64,000 nt of DNA from an uncultured Coriobacteriaceae bacterium. GTDB taxonomy: Bacteria; Actinomycetota; Coriobacteriia; Coriobacteriales; Atopobiaceae. Below the pieces are notes generated by a model that had not been told where the DNA came from, did no database searches, and was given only the letters and a program-made list of their open reading frames with translations. The stretch is from positions 53,739 through 117,738 of the forward strand of contig CADAAU010000009.1 in NCBI GenBank assembly GCA_902786015.1, read 5' to 3'. The position numbers and the translations under genes were made by a program. This document shows, one piece after another, positions 53,571 through 62,224 of this stretch. Each line of letters opens with the position of its first letter. The stretch's first letter is position 1.

Positions 53571-54100
53571 CCATGCCATTTCATCCGAAAGACACTCCGT
53601 GCAAGGCATTACAAAAGAAGAGCATCCACGTTCGCCTCGTGCACGGCTGACCGCTTGAGGCCAATCTCGTATCCTGCAAGATCGGTTCCGGCCTGAAGCT
53701 GAGGGTCGGTACCAGGCTCAGGGCTTCCGGAGCGGCGTGGAGGCCGCCCGTTCCGGGCGCATTCCAACAGGCGAGGCGGGCAACAGTAGCTGCACCACAC
53801 GCCACCCTGGCCCAATGATGCGTAGTTAGCAGGCCGCAATCGCCGGCGCGACGCATGCGTATGCTGGCGCGCACCCGGCGCCGCCGACGGGAGTAACCGT
53901 TACTCCATATATCCCGCAAGTGGTGCTGCGGGCTGTGCCATGCTACCATCCTCTGTGGCCGCCTGCCTTCCCTGGGGTCGCGGCCAGGCGTCTGCACGGG
54001 TCGTCGTGGGGATGTGGGACGCGCGGGCGTCGCCGCGCGGCAGCCGCCAGCGTCAGTGGCGGTAGCCGAGCTTCGCCGGCGACTTGTTCCTCGGCCTCCT
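53571..54100. other. Decayed region between HTH gene and transposase fragment
   Basis: About 530 bases without an intact gene. Minus-strand frames here (for example 53609-53839, ending YEIGLKRSAVHEANVDALLL) look like broken protein-coding DNA, but I cannot assign them. GC content rises toward 54000. Confidence 0.5.
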
Positions 54101-54350
54101 TTAGAAGTGGCGGCCGCCGACGACCGCGTGCGCGTGGCGCGCGCATGCCCCCTCGAGGCCCCTCACCTCCATGCCCCGCATCAGGTCCATCGCCGCCTTG
54201 TACGCCGTGGTGAGGTCGCGCGCCCGCTTGCGCCTCCTGCCTCGCAGCCTCCCGGAGAGCGCCTTGCGGGTCGCGAGCGAGCACGCGTTGTGGAGGATTA
54301 TCCTGCCCCACACCTCCATGGCGGCGCGCCCGAAGACTCGAGTCTTCGGG
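54101..54350 (-). pseudogene. Transposase C-terminal fragment
   Basis: On the minus strand [32 protein letters not shown] and [15 protein letters not shown] read like the C-terminal end of a DDE (IS4-type) transposase. Upstream of DPKT the frame runs antisense into the tail fibre gene, so the catalytic N-terminal part is missing. A perfect 22-base palindrome at 54329-54350 marks the junction. Family naming is from pattern memory and moderately sure. Confidence 0.5.
54329..54350. repeat. Perfect 22-base palindrome at the transposase/tail fibre junction
   Basis: CCCGAAGACTC followed by its exact complement (no loop). On the minus strand it encodes PKTRVFG of the transposase fragment; on the plus strand it borders the truncated tail fibre frame. 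Confidence 0.85.
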
Positions 54351-55016
54351 TCCTCCGTGCCGACATCCTGCACGCATTCGTGGAACGGCTCGGTGCTTAC
54401 GGTAACGAGCGCGTCGGGCACGAGCTCGGCAGACCTGCGCGGACCGCAGGGCATCCAGGGGATCCAGGGCGCTACTGGCCCCCAAGGTGAGACCGGACCT
54501 CAAGGCGAGACGGGTGCGACTGGTGCCACTGGCCCGCAAGGGCCGAAGGGCGACACAGGCGACGACGGCACGAGCGCGACCATCACTGGCGCAAGTGCGA
54601 CGGTTGATGCGAACACAGGCACGCCTTCCGTGAACGTGACGCTGGGCGGCACGGCATCCGCCAGGACGTTCAACTTCGCCTTTCACAATCTCAAGGGCGA
54701 GACGGGCGCAACGGGTGCCACAGGGCCGCAGGGGCCGGTTGGGCCCGCAGGCGCGGACGGCACGACTTTCACACCGCAAAGCCCTATTGTCCTCGATAAC
54801 GGGGTGCTCTACCTTGACTTGTCCGTAGCGCAGCCCTTGAGCTATTCGAGGGGCTGCATCTCCATCGACCTGAGCAACTACGCATCGCTCAACGGGTCCA
54901 TTTTCAGCGGTCCCTGCGGAGGGGTCACGCCAACCCAGAACAACCACTTCGCAACCAAGCAGTACGTGGACAACGCGATTGCCTCCATTGCAAGCCTCGA
55001 GGAAGAGGAGTTCTGA
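54351..55016 (+). CDS. Phage tail fibre protein with collagen-like repeats, 5'-truncated
   Basis: About 220 residues. [21 protein letters not shown] is the usual lead into Gly-X-Y repeats ([17 protein letters not shown]...; second block [16 protein letters not shown]). Between them is a beta-rich spacer; the tail has [18 protein letters not shown], typical of phage fibre ends. The frame is interrupted upstream by the transposase fragment, so the N-terminal attachment domain is lost; a GTG at 54357 is the first possible start but has no ribosome site. It couples closely to the next gene. Confidence 0.75.
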   Translation, partial: SSVPTSCTHSWNGSVLTVTSASGTSSADLRGPQGIQGIQGATGPQGETGPQGETGATGATGPQGPKGDTGDDGTSATITGASATVDANTGTPSVNVTLGGTASARTFNFAFHNLKGETGATGATGPQGPVGPAGADGTTFTPQSPIVLDNGVLYLDLSVAQPLSYSRGCISIDLSNYASLNGSIFSGPCGGVTPTQNNHFATKQYVDNAIASIASLEEEEF

Positions 55017-55018
55017 TC

Positions 55019-56407
55019 ATGGCTGTAGGCACCGTTTCCACGCGCATACTCACGGACATAGCCAACGCGATCCGATACCAGGCTGGCGTGGCCACGCTCT
55101 ACAAGCCGCGCGAGATGGCCGCTGCTGTGGCCGCGCTCGACGGCACGGACGCGGGGAACTACCAGGCGCAACCCTATATGACGCTTGAGAGCGGCGTGCT
55201 GCCGGAGTCGGTGTTCTCGGACATCGCGGACGCCATACGCGGTCAGAACGGGCTCTCGACGCTCTACGCGCCTGGTGACATGGCTGCTGCGATACTCGCT
55301 CTCGAATGGGACGTGGGCTACAAGATCCGGGCGCTGTTGCTCGACGACAGCACGCTGGAGATCAACTACTACGAGCGGCGCACGAGCGTCACCGGCGGGC
55401 GCATCGTGCAGGTATTCGAGATCGACCCGGCGGGATACTCGTCTGCCAGCGCACGCTCCTACGACTCCATCAAGCTGCTGGTCAAGAAGGTGTACATCGA
55501 CAGCTCGATTGCCGGTCTCGGCATCACGAACTGCAACTACTGGTTCAACGCGTTCTCGAACTGCACCGAGGTGCGGGGCTTCGAGAACCTCAGTGGCATG
55601 ACCAGCGCGAACCAGATGTTCTCCAGCTGCACCTCCCTGGAGACGATCTACGCGACGAGCTTCAGCAACTCGGGCCTTTCGGGCTCGCTCATGTTCACCG
55701 GCTGCACCAGACTCGTCGGCGGGACGGACGGCTTCGTGCCGTCCCAGACCAGCGGCGCATCGGTGTGCAAGCTGGGCGCAGGCGGCGTGCTGACCGACCC
55801 GAACAACGACGCCCGCACCTGGTTCTGGGCGCACTACTACGCCGACGGCGAGGGCGTGCTCACGGCGACATCGACGCCGGACGCCACGCGCGAGCTCGTC
55901 GCGAGTGGGCGAATCTGCGCGATCGGCAAGTACGTGGGGCTGGGCTTCACGCCCTGGGACGGCATGACGGGCCCGACGCACCGCCAGTACCTGACGAGTG
56001 CGACGTTTGCGGCGGATATGGCGACGTTCTCGTACCTGAACCTGAACTACCTGTTCTACAGCTGCACGAACCTGGCAAGCGTCTCGGGCCTGGGCAACCT
56101 GTCCGGCGTGCGCTCGATGCGCTACATGTTCAGCTCCTGCGCGTTCACCACGATCGACTTCCGCGGCTTCGACCCGTCCACGCTCACGGACCTGTTCTAC
56201 ACGTTCTCGGGGTGCTCGCACATGACGACGATCTACGCGGACAGCACGTGGACGCTGCCGTCGAGTGGTATATCGGGCTCTCAGTGCTTCTACAGCTGCA
56301 GCAGCCTCGTCGGCGGCAACGGCACGGCGTGGGCCAGCAGCAAGACGGCGTACACGTACTTCCGCATCGACACGGCGAGCACGCCGGGGTACATAACGGC
56401 TGTCTAG
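55019..56407 (+). CDS. BspA-like (DUF285) phage tail/receptor-binding protein
   Basis: A 462-residue protein. Two N-terminal repeats (STRILTDIANAIRYQAG...LYKPREMAAAV and SDIADAIRGQNG...LYAPGDMAAAI) are common in phage structural proteins of Gram-positive gut bacteria. The rest holds BspA-like Leu-rich units such as MFSSCTSLETIYA, LFYSCTNLASVSGLGNLSG, TFSGCSHMTTIYAD. Likely binds the host surface at the tail tip. GAGGAG just before ATG overlaps the end of the fibre gene. Confidence 0.82.
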   Translation: MAVGTVSTRILTDIANAIRYQAGVATLYKPREMAAAVAALDGTDAGNYQAQPYMTLESGVLPESVFSDIADAIRGQNGLSTLYAPGDMAAAILALEWDVGYKIRALLLDDSTLEINYYERRTSVTGGRIVQVFEIDPAGYSSASARSYDSIKLLVKKVYIDSSIAGLGITNCNYWFNAFSNCTEVRGFENLSGMTSANQMFSSCTSLETIYATSFSNSGLSGSLMFTGCTRLVGGTDGFVPSQTSGASVCKLGAGGVLTDPNNDARTWFWAHYYADGEGVLTATSTPDATRELVASGRICAIGKYVGLGFTPWDGMTGPTHRQYLTSATFAADMATFSYLNLNYLFYSCTNLASVSGLGNLSGVRSMRYMFSSCAFTTIDFRGFDPSTLTDLFYTFSGCSHMTTIYADSTWTLPSSGISGSQCFYSCSSLVGGNGTAWASSKTAYTYFRIDTASTPGYITAV

Positions 56408-56994
56408 CGGTCCCCGACGGTGCGCGGGTAGAACGGGCAGTCGGCGCCCATACAAACGCCGTTCTGCGGGAACGAGGCGCAGGTGGGCACGGTGCCCGAC
56501 TCGCGCATCTGCGGACCTCCGAGCGCGTTGAAGTGGGGTACGGCGGCCGCCACGGCGACGCGCGAGTCGCGCTTGCAGCAGCGCGGGCTGCCTGACCGGG
56601 CGATGAGCGCGAGGAGCTCGCTCACCATGAGCTGGCCCTCCTGCCAGCCCTCCTGCCTTAGCGGCGCGTTGCCGCGCACGATGGCGTAGGCCATGCCGGC
56701 CGAGGCCGCCGCCCCGCAGACGCCCCAGCGGGCGCACGCGGCGCCGGGCACGCTGGACGAGCGCGCGGCCATCTCCTCGAGGTCCGCGCGCAGCAGCGAC
56801 TCGCGGTCGGGCGCGTCCTCGGCGTTGCGCCAGCACGCGAGAAGCGTGGCTCCCACGATGAAGTGGTGGATCGGGCCGAAGGCTGGGCAGCGCGGGTCCG
56901 CCATGACCTCCTCCATGAGTTCCGCCGGGGCGGTGGACGTGCTCGACATCAGTTTATCGACGACCCAGCCCGTCGTGTTCTCCCGTGCCTCCAT
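56404..56994 (-). CDS. DUF5714-type Cys-rich protein
   Basis: A 196-residue protein with many Cys: CPAFGPIHHFIVGATLLACW, GACARWGVCGAAASAGMAYAI, CCKRDS and a C-terminal CASFPQNGVCMGADCPFY cluster. This matches, from memory, the DUF5714 family, sometimes found with methyltransferases or ArsR regulators in anaerobes; function unknown, metal or arsenic chemistry possible. ATG 56994 with AGAGGGG ahead is chosen over 57018. It is read away from the ArsR gene across a shared operator, and interrupts the phage genes on the opposite strand. Confidence 0.7.
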   Translation of the reverse strand: MEARENTTGWVVDKLMSSTSTAPAELMEEVMADPRCPAFGPIHHFIVGATLLACWRNAEDAPDRESLLRADLEEMAARSSSVPGAACARWGVCGAAASAGMAYAIVRGNAPLRQEGWQEGQLMVSELLALIARSGSPRCCKRDSRVAVAAAVPHFNALGGPQMRESGTVPTCASFPQNGVCMGADCPFYPRTVGDR

Positions 56995-57028
56995 CTGGCA
57001 CCCCTCTCTCTTTGTCATATCGACGTCT

Positions 57029-57061
57029 GTCTATGCGTCGTATGGTAGAATACGCATAGAC
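57029..57061. promoter_or_regulatory. Probable ArsR operator in the divergent promoter region
   Basis: Inverted repeat GTCTATGCGT (57029-57038) and ACGCATAGAC (57052-57061), with an outer GTCATAT/ATATGAC pair (57014, 57070). It lies midway between the DUF5714 gene and the arsR-like gene. TAGAAT at 57045 may be a -10 box inside it. Confidence 0.65.
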
Positions 57062-57101
57062 GATTGTCAATATGACATGCGGGACGGCGAGGAGGGACAC
57101 C

Positions 57102-57395
57102 ATGGGACTGGACGTTGCGGCGGCGCTCAAGGCGCTTGCGGAGCCCAACCGGCTGAGGGTGGCGCGCAGGCTGGCGGCGCGCGGCGAGGTGTGCGCCTGC
57201 GACCTGCTGGACGAGCTCTCGGTCTCGCAGCCAACGCTCTCCCACCACATGCGCGTGCTGCAGGACGCCGGCATCGTGCGCTGCCGCAGGCAGGGGAAGT
57301 GGTGCCACTACACCCTGGACGCCGGGGCCATGGGCCAGCTCGCCGCGCTCTTCTCCGAGCTCGCCGACGCGCCCGGCGGAGGGGACTGCCGCTAG
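57102..57395 (+). CDS. ArsR-family metalloregulator
   Basis: A 97-residue winged-helix repressor: LKALAEPNRLRVARRLA, EVCACDLLDELSVSQPTLSHHMRVLQDAGIV and CRRQGKWCHYTLD. CAC in helix alpha3 resembles the ELCVCDL metal site of ArsR-type sensors for arsenite/antimonite. GGAGGGA 6 bases before ATG 57102. Probably represses itself and the divergent DUF5714 gene until a thiophilic metal binds. Likely cargo carried in the prophage. Confidence 0.88.
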   Translation: MGLDVAAALKALAEPNRLRVARRLAARGEVCACDLLDELSVSQPTLSHHMRVLQDAGIVRCRRQGKWCHYTLDAGAMGQLAALFSELADAPGGGDCR

Positions 57396-57476
57396 CCCCG
57401 CAGCCAAACCAACTTGTGACACCAATAGACACTGCCTCCTGAGGACGGACAACGAACCTTGGGAGGCAGTTCTTTT

Positions 57477-57695
57477 ATGGAGTCGATCGTCGTGGCGTGC
57501 ATCACCGGTGTCGTAACGCTGATTGGGGTGATCCTCTCCAACTCGAAGAGCGGGGCCGTCATGGAGGTCAAGCTGGACGCCCTCACGGCAAAAGTCGAGA
57601 AGCACAACCAGCTCATCGAGCGGACGTACCGCCTGGAAGAGGGGCTTTCGGTCGTGCGGAACGACGTGGAGACCCTTAAACGAAAGGCGGGCTGA
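57477..57695 (+). CDS. Small phage membrane/coiled-coil protein (XhlA-like)
   Basis: A 72-residue protein with an N-terminal membrane helix (SIVVACITGVVTLIGVILS) and a coiled coil (VMEVKLDALTAKVEKHNQLIERTYRLEE). Its position just before a holin fits XhlA-type lysis accessories. GGGAGG about 9 bases before ATG. One base separates it from the holin gene. Confidence 0.7.
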   Translation: MESIVVACITGVVTLIGVILSNSKSGAVMEVKLDALTAKVEKHNQLIERTYRLEEGLSVVRNDVETLKRKAG

Positions 57696-57696
57696 C

Positions 57697-57939
57697 ATGA
57701 GCGAGTTCCTGGCAAGCAACGACTGGCAGTGGAGGCTCCTGCGCACGATCGTGCAGGGGGTCCTTGGCGTGGTTATCGCGAACCTGGACCTGATCATGGG
57801 CTGGTGCGTGATGGACCCGAGCGTTCGCGCTTTTGTCGTGGCGCTGGTGATGGCGGTGCTGAGCCCCATCATGGCGGCCCTGGGCGGAGGCGACGGCGAC
57901 AAGCCGGAGATCCCGAGGGGTGAGGCGCGTGGGGCTTAA
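57697..57939 (+). CDS. Phage holin
   Basis: An 80-residue small protein with two membrane helices (IVQGVLGVVIANLDLIMGW and AFVVALVMAVLSPIMAALGG) and a charged C-terminus, followed by two lysins. It should form the membrane lesions that time lysis. The lysin frame overlaps its end. Confidence 0.78.
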   Translation: MSEFLASNDWQWRLLRTIVQGVLGVVIANLDLIMGWCVMDPSVRAFVVALVMAVLSPIMAALGGGDGDKPEIPRGEARGA

Positions 57940-58540
57940 CGGCATCGACATCAGCTCCTGGCAGGACGACCTGGTCGTCTCGGCCATGGGCACGTGCGAC
58001 TTCGTGATCGTGAAGGCGACCGGCGGCGCGGGCTACTCGAACGAGTGCTTCCGCCGGCACGCAGACGAGACGCTGGCCGCCGGCAAGCTGCTGGGCTGCT
58101 ACCACTATGCGCGGGACCGTGGGTACGAGGGCTCGGCCGAGGCCGAGGCGGACCACTTCATCAACGCGTTCAGGCCCTACGTCGGCAAGGCGATCCCTTT
58201 CCTTGACTGGGAGGCGGACGCGTTGAACCTGGGCGTGGGTTAGGCGAAGGCGTGGCTCGACAGGGTCAAGGCCAAGACCGGCGTCACGCCCGGAATCTAC
58301 ACGAGCAAGAGCGTGTGCTTCGCGTACGACTGGGCGGCCGTGACCAAGACTTATCCCTTGTGGGTTGCGCAGTACCCAAACTACGAGGAGACGGGCTTCA
58401 CGAGCGAGCCATGGACCGACGGCTGGGACTTCGGCGCTTGGTCCTCGCCGCTGCTCTTCCAGTACACGGGAACCGGGCGCATACCCGGCTACGGCGGGCA
58501 CCTTGATTTGGACCTCTTCTACGGCACCAGGGACGACTAG
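57929..58540 (+). pseudogene. GH25 lysozyme (endolysin) interrupted by an in-frame amber codon
   Basis: A GH25 muramidase: GIDISSWQDDL at the start, VIVKATGG, GCYHYARD, FLDWEADA with the catalytic acidic residues, then TAG at 58241-58243, after which AKAWLDRVKAKTGVTPGIYTSK, YPLWVAQYPNY and LFQYTG continue in the same frame to a natural stop at 58540. The codon probably was TGG (Trp). Only a single base stops a protein otherwise intact at about 203 residues. GTG 57929 is the likely start, within the end of the holin gene. Confidence 0.85.
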
Positions 58541-58594
58541 CGGAGGCTCTGCGCGGTTGCCGGCGCCTCCCCTGGCGCCGGGGAGGTGAAGGAA

Positions 58595-59560
58595 GTGGCT
58601 ATCAGCAGGGCGAACGTGGCAGCGCAGATCATGGAACACCTCTGCAACTGCGCCGAGCACGGGTACAGCCAGCCTGGGCGGCATGGTACCTCTGGGCACT
58701 GCAGCGTGCAGACCGACACAGGCATCATCAAGGTGACCAAGGGCAACCGCGACTGCTCTTCCGCCGTATGCGAAGCGTGGGAGCTCTCTTTGGCCGGCTC
58801 GCCTTATGACGGGCTGATCACGCGCTACAACTGGACCGGCGGCATGCGCGAGATGTTCGTGGGCTCGGGGCTCTTCTCGTGGCAGAGCGTGACCGCGAAC
58901 GCGGCTCGCGGCGACATCTACCTCGACGAGGAGAACCACACGGCGATGTCGCTGGGAGGCGGCAAGATCGGGCACTTCACCGGCTCGGAGACCGGCGGCA
59001 TCGACGGCGAGCCGGGCGACCAGACCGGGCGCGAGAGCAGCATCCAGGACTACTACTGTGGCAGCTGGGACGGCGTCTTGCACTACAACGGCAAGGCCGA
59101 CGTGGGCAGCGCTTCAACCCCTACCGGCTCTGGTGCGCCCTCCGGCGACGTGTCAGAGCTTGCGGCGAGGGTCATCGCCGGAGAGTTCGGAAATGGCGAT
59201 GCGCGCAAGGCTGCGCTGGGCGACCGCTACGACGAGGTGCAAGCGGAAGTCAACCGGATCCTACTTGGCGGGTCGTCCGGTGGCTCCTACGACGTGGATG
59301 CCATGGCGAGGCGTGTGATTGCTGGCGAGTTCGGCAACGGCGACGAGCGGAAGCGGCGCCTAGGCGACAGGTACTCGGCCGTGCAGAGGCGCGTGAACGA
59401 GATCCTGGACGCCACGGGCGCGGGCTCGACATCGATGGACGTCGACGCGATGGCCCGCGCGGTGATCCGGGGCGACTACGGCAACGGCGAGGAGCGCAGG
59501 CGCCGGCTCGGCTCCTACTACTCGATCGTACAGCGGCGCGTGAACGAGATGCTGTCATGA
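58595..59560 (+). CDS. Endolysin: NlpC/P60-like domain plus three CW_7 repeats
   Basis: A 321-residue lysin. The N-terminal 150 residues have NRDCSSAVCEAWELS (candidate catalytic Cys) and HTAMSLGGGKIGHF (His), in the manner of NlpC/P60 or CHAP amidases. After a Ser/Gly linker come three copies of a 38-residue CW_7 unit (ELAARVIAGEFGNGDARKAALG, then MARRVIAGEFGNGDERKRRLG, then MARAVIRGDYGNGEERRRRLG), each ending RVNEIL/ML, which bind the wall muropeptide. GTG 58595 has GGGAGG 8 bases ahead. Its presence may explain why the GH25 lysin could decay. Confidence 0.85.
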   Translation: MAISRANVAAQIMEHLCNCAEHGYSQPGRHGTSGHCSVQTDTGIIKVTKGNRDCSSAVCEAWELSLAGSPYDGLITRYNWTGGMREMFVGSGLFSWQSVTANAARGDIYLDEENHTAMSLGGGKIGHFTGSETGGIDGEPGDQTGRESSIQDYYCGSWDGVLHYNGKADVGSASTPTGSGAPSGDVSELAARVIAGEFGNGDARKAALGDRYDEVQAEVNRILLGGSSGGSYDVDAMARRVIAGEFGNGDERKRRLGDRYSAVQRRVNEILDATGAGSTSMDVDAMARAVIRGDYGNGEERRRRLGSYYSIVQRRVNEMLS

Positions 59561-59703
59561 GGCGGCGGCTGGAGTTCTTGGCCGACCAGGCGGGCTGGCT
59601 CTTGGGCGACGTGGCCTGCCTGGCGATGATGGCGCTGTTCCTGCCGGTGGTGCCGGTGTTCAAGGCGTTCGAGCGTGGCAAGCGTGCGGCCAAGGGCGAA
59701 TAG
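59557..59703 (+). CDS. Small phage membrane protein
   Basis: A 48-residue peptide starting in the endolysin stop (ATGA). One membrane helix (DVACLAMMALFLPVVPVFKAF) with basic ends. Position suggests a lysis accessory, such as a spanin-like or holin-regulating protein, but it is unrecognised. Confidence 0.55.
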   Translation: MRRRLEFLADQAGWLLGDVACLAMMALFLPVVPVFKAFERGKRAAKGE

Positions 59704-59710
59704 CATGCGG

Positions 59711-59741
59711 GAGGCCGCCTATCTTCGCGACAGGCGGCCTT
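59711..59741 (+). terminator. Terminator at the end of the lysis genes
   Basis: AGGCCGCCT/AGGCGGCCT stem with an 11-base loop followed by TCCTTC, eight bases after the last lysis gene. Converging small gene on the other strand ends at 59864. Confidence 0.65.
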
Positions 59742-59863
59742 CCTTCATGCTATGTGGGCTCGGGTTAGTTGAGCGGCTCGAGCTCGCGGTACTGCGGGTC
59801 TCCATCACCCACGAATTGGAGCTTGGCCAATACGAGCGCGGGCTCAACGCCCGCGCCTTCTCG

Positions 59864-60039
59864 CTACGAACGTGCCAGAGGGCACGTTCGCTTAACGCTC
59901 GAAGCATCCCACCGCCACTGGGGGCTTTCTACGCCGGAGGCACAGAGCATGTCCAGGAGCTTGGCGCGAGCAACGGGGGGAAGTTGCTCGAAGTCGTTGC
60001 GCATGGCGTCGAGCACCGCCTTGCTCGTTGCCATCAGGC
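59864..60039 (-). CDS. Second exon of a small gene split by a group II intron
   Basis: After removal of the intron, the frame from 62225-62348 continues here as SLMATSKAVLDAMRNDFEQL, then PPVARAKLLDMLCASG, ending in TAG. The joined protein is 99 residues, mostly helical, unrecognised, and probably from the phage or another mobile element. The final residues (VKRTCPLARS) look less conserved. Confidence 0.55.
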
Positions 60040-60077
60040 GGGTAAGGACGCGGGATTGCTCCCGCGCCCTCCCCTAA

Positions 60078-60111
60078 GAACCGTACGTGCGGGTTTCCCC
60101 GCATACGGCTC
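60078..60111 (-). ncRNA. Group II intron domain V
   Basis: A 34-nucleotide hairpin: GAGCCGTATGCG pairs with CGCACGTACGGTTC around GGGAAACC. The conserved catalytic AGC-type triad region is GAGCCG. It lies 3' of the reverse transcriptase gene, as expected. Confidence 0.85.
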
Positions 60112-60126
60112 AAGCACGCCCCGCCG

Positions 60127-61641
60127 TCATCGGCTCTTCGCGACGGGCATTCTGAAGGAATTCGCGTAGAGGCTTCTGAGCGGCCTCTTGCGCTCAGCGA
60201 AGTAATCTGGCTCCAGGTAGGGGTTGGCGCTCGCGCGTATTTGGGGATGCCGCACGATGTGTTGCCAGGCCATGTGGGGGAGGAAGTGCCCCTCCGTTCC
60301 GAAGACGTATTTGTTGCCGCCCTTCCTGACCCAGTACTTTAGGTAGACCCAGCCCTTGTGCTTTCGGGGGTGCCTACGGCATGCCCACCGTTCGAGCTGG
60401 GCGTACATGATGTGGTCGATTTTGGAGAAGGTCTCGGCGGCGCAGACGTGCCTATGGTAGTTCGCGAACCCCCGTATTTTGGGGGTGAGCGCGTATATCA
60501 GCTGCTCCTGGCTCATGTCGCCGCTTTCCCGCAGGATGCATCGGTGCATCTCGCGCACGAACGACTGGACGGACTTCCTGGACGGCTTCGTCAGCAGCTT
60601 GCCGTCGTATTTGCGGAAGTTCCATCCGAGGAAGTCGAAGCCCTCGTCGATGTGCGTGACGAGCGTCTTCTCCGCTGACAGTTCGAGGCCCCTTTCTGCG
60701 AGAAACGCCCCGATGAGCTCCCGCGCCTCCGCCGCCACTTCTGGCGTCTTTGCCGTGACCACGAAATCGTCGGCATACCTGACGAGGTTTACCAGGTGCT
60801 TCATCTCTTTCGCGACGTACACCGTCCCGCGGCTCGTGTACGTGAACCGCTCCCCGAGCAGCCGCTCCATCCCGTCGAGGGCGAGATTCGCCAGTATCGG
60901 GCTGATGATGCCCCCTTGCGGCGTGCCCTCGTCGGTCTCGTGCCACTCGCCCTGCTCCATGAACCCCGCCCGCAGGAACTGCGCGAGCACCTTCTTGTCC
61001 ATGGGCACGTCGGCGAGCAGCCATTCGTGGCTGATGTGGTCGAAGCAGCCCTTGATGTCCCCTTCGAGGACGTACTTCGGGCTTGCCTTCCTTGCCAGCA
61101 GCGAGAAGAGCCTCGCGCTGGCATCCTGCGCGCTGCGCCCCCTTCGGAATCCGAACGACGTGCCGTCCGCCGTGGTCTCTGCCACGGGGTCCAGGGCGAG
61201 CGCGTAGAGCGCTTGCATCGCCCTGTCGTGCATCGTCGGGATTCCCAGGGGCCTAGTCTCACCCTCCTTTCCCTTCTTCGGTATGCGCACGCGCCGAAGC
61301 GGCTTGGCCTTGTACCCTTTGGCGCCCAGGGCGAGCGCCGCGCCCATCTTGGACTTCGGGGTTCTCCATGTTCTTCCGTCCACGCCAGGCGTGTTCCCGC
61401 CCTTGTTCGTGGTTACCGTTCGCACCGCCAGGAGCTTGGCGTCGAACGAGGCGACGAGCATCCGCTGCGCCTTCCGCGCCTCTTCCCTGCGGCCGTCCTT
61501 CGTTGCCCTGGCGATTCGGGTTTGCAGCTTGCTGACGTGGGCCTCGACCTTATCCCACGGAATGCTCTCCCAGCTGGAATACGGCCCAGGCTCCGCGCCC
61601 GTGACGCTCGCCGTGTCGGTTATCAAGTCGCTTCCGTTCAC
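60127..61641 (-). CDS. ltrA: Group II intron reverse transcriptase/maturase
   Basis: A 504-residue intron-encoded protein. RT motifs: NTPGVDGRTW, RVRIPKKGKEGETRPLGIPTM, DIKGCFDHISHEWL, GTPQGGIISPILANL, the active-site YADD, and FLGWNFRKY. The C-terminal maturase (X) domain has RGFANYHRH and RWACRRHPRKHKGWVYLKYW. No HNH endonuclease domain is visible. GTG at 61641 with AAGGAGG ahead is chosen; a longer open frame reaches 61848 through the intron's structured 5' part. Confidence 0.93.
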   Translation of the reverse strand: MNGSDLITDTASVTGAEPGPYSSWESIPWDKVEAHVSKLQTRIARATKDGRREEARKAQRMLVASFDAKLLAVRTVTTNKGGNTPGVDGRTWRTPKSKMGAALALGAKGYKAKPLRRVRIPKKGKEGETRPLGIPTMHDRAMQALYALALDPVAETTADGTSFGFRRGRSAQDASARLFSLLARKASPKYVLEGDIKGCFDHISHEWLLADVPMDKKVLAQFLRAGFMEQGEWHETDEGTPQGGIISPILANLALDGMERLLGERFTYTSRGTVYVAKEMKHLVNLVRYADDFVVTAKTPEVAAEARELIGAFLAERGLELSAEKTLVTHIDEGFDFLGWNFRKYDGKLLTKPSRKSVQSFVREMHRCILRESGDMSQEQLIYALTPKIRGFANYHRHVCAAETFSKIDHIMYAQLERWACRRHPRKHKGWVYLKYWVRKGGNKYVFGTEGHFLPHMAWQHIVRHPQIRASANPYLEPDYFAERKRPLRSLYANSFRMPVAKSR

Positions 61642-62224
61642 AAGCCCGCCTCCTTCCTGCCAGCGGCGCACCGTGCGGGAAGTCTGCCATCTTTCGATGT
61701 GCGGCAAATCTCGAACCGCTATCCCGCCCGTTACGGGCGGGCGTTCGCTTCCTCCCGCTTCCTCTACCCCCTGCGCCGTTCCTAGCCTTGCGGTTCGGTA
61801 CCCGTGTGACGGGGGCGCATGGGGCTTACCAAGTTCCGTTGAACGCACGTTTTACGTGGCTGCCTTAGGAGCCGCCTTTAGGCCGGGGGCATCGCGTCCG
61901 CCCGCCGTCGCGCAAGACAACTCGCGGCGGCCCATCCCCATGCGGCATCGCCGCAGGAGCGTGTCAGCCCATTTCGCTCCTTCATCTGTGACGACCTTTC
62001 GACCGACGGTTCACGCTGTTCTCCGTAGCAGCCGCACCCTGGCGGCGGCCACCTCCCGTTCGGGCCGGGAGGCCCGCCTCGTTGTCCCTGGGGCTTCACA
62101 CCCTCCCGTTACCAGGAGCGCATGCCCAGGTAGGGTCACCCCGAGCGGATGGGGGTCTGCATGGTGCTCTGCACCACCTCCTTTCTATCCTTGCAGCATT
62201 ACGTTCAGCGACTTCTTGTCGCAC

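Larger units (their letters stand above)
60040..62224 (-). mobile_element. Group II intron with encoded reverse transcriptase
   Basis: The 5' end is GTGCGACAAGAAG (minus strand from 62224), matching the GUGYG consensus. Domain V is at 60078-60111 (GAGCCGTATGCG ... CGCACGTACGGTTC), followed by a domain VI stem (GCGCGGGA/TCCCGCGT) with a bulged A, and the 3' end at about 60040. Total about 2,185 bases. Boundaries are supported by the restored reading frame of the host gene; the 3' end could be off by a base or two. Confidence 0.85.

Noticed and set aside
54430..54760. CRISPR-like or satellite repeat
   Set aside because: The periodic DNA pattern encodes Gly-X-Y collagen repeats of a tail fibre; no spacers or palindromic repeats.
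54878..56836. 652-codon minus-strand open frame in the phage region
   Set aside because: Antisense to the BspA-like tail protein; Arg/Ala-rich sequence without motifs, caused by high GC third positions.
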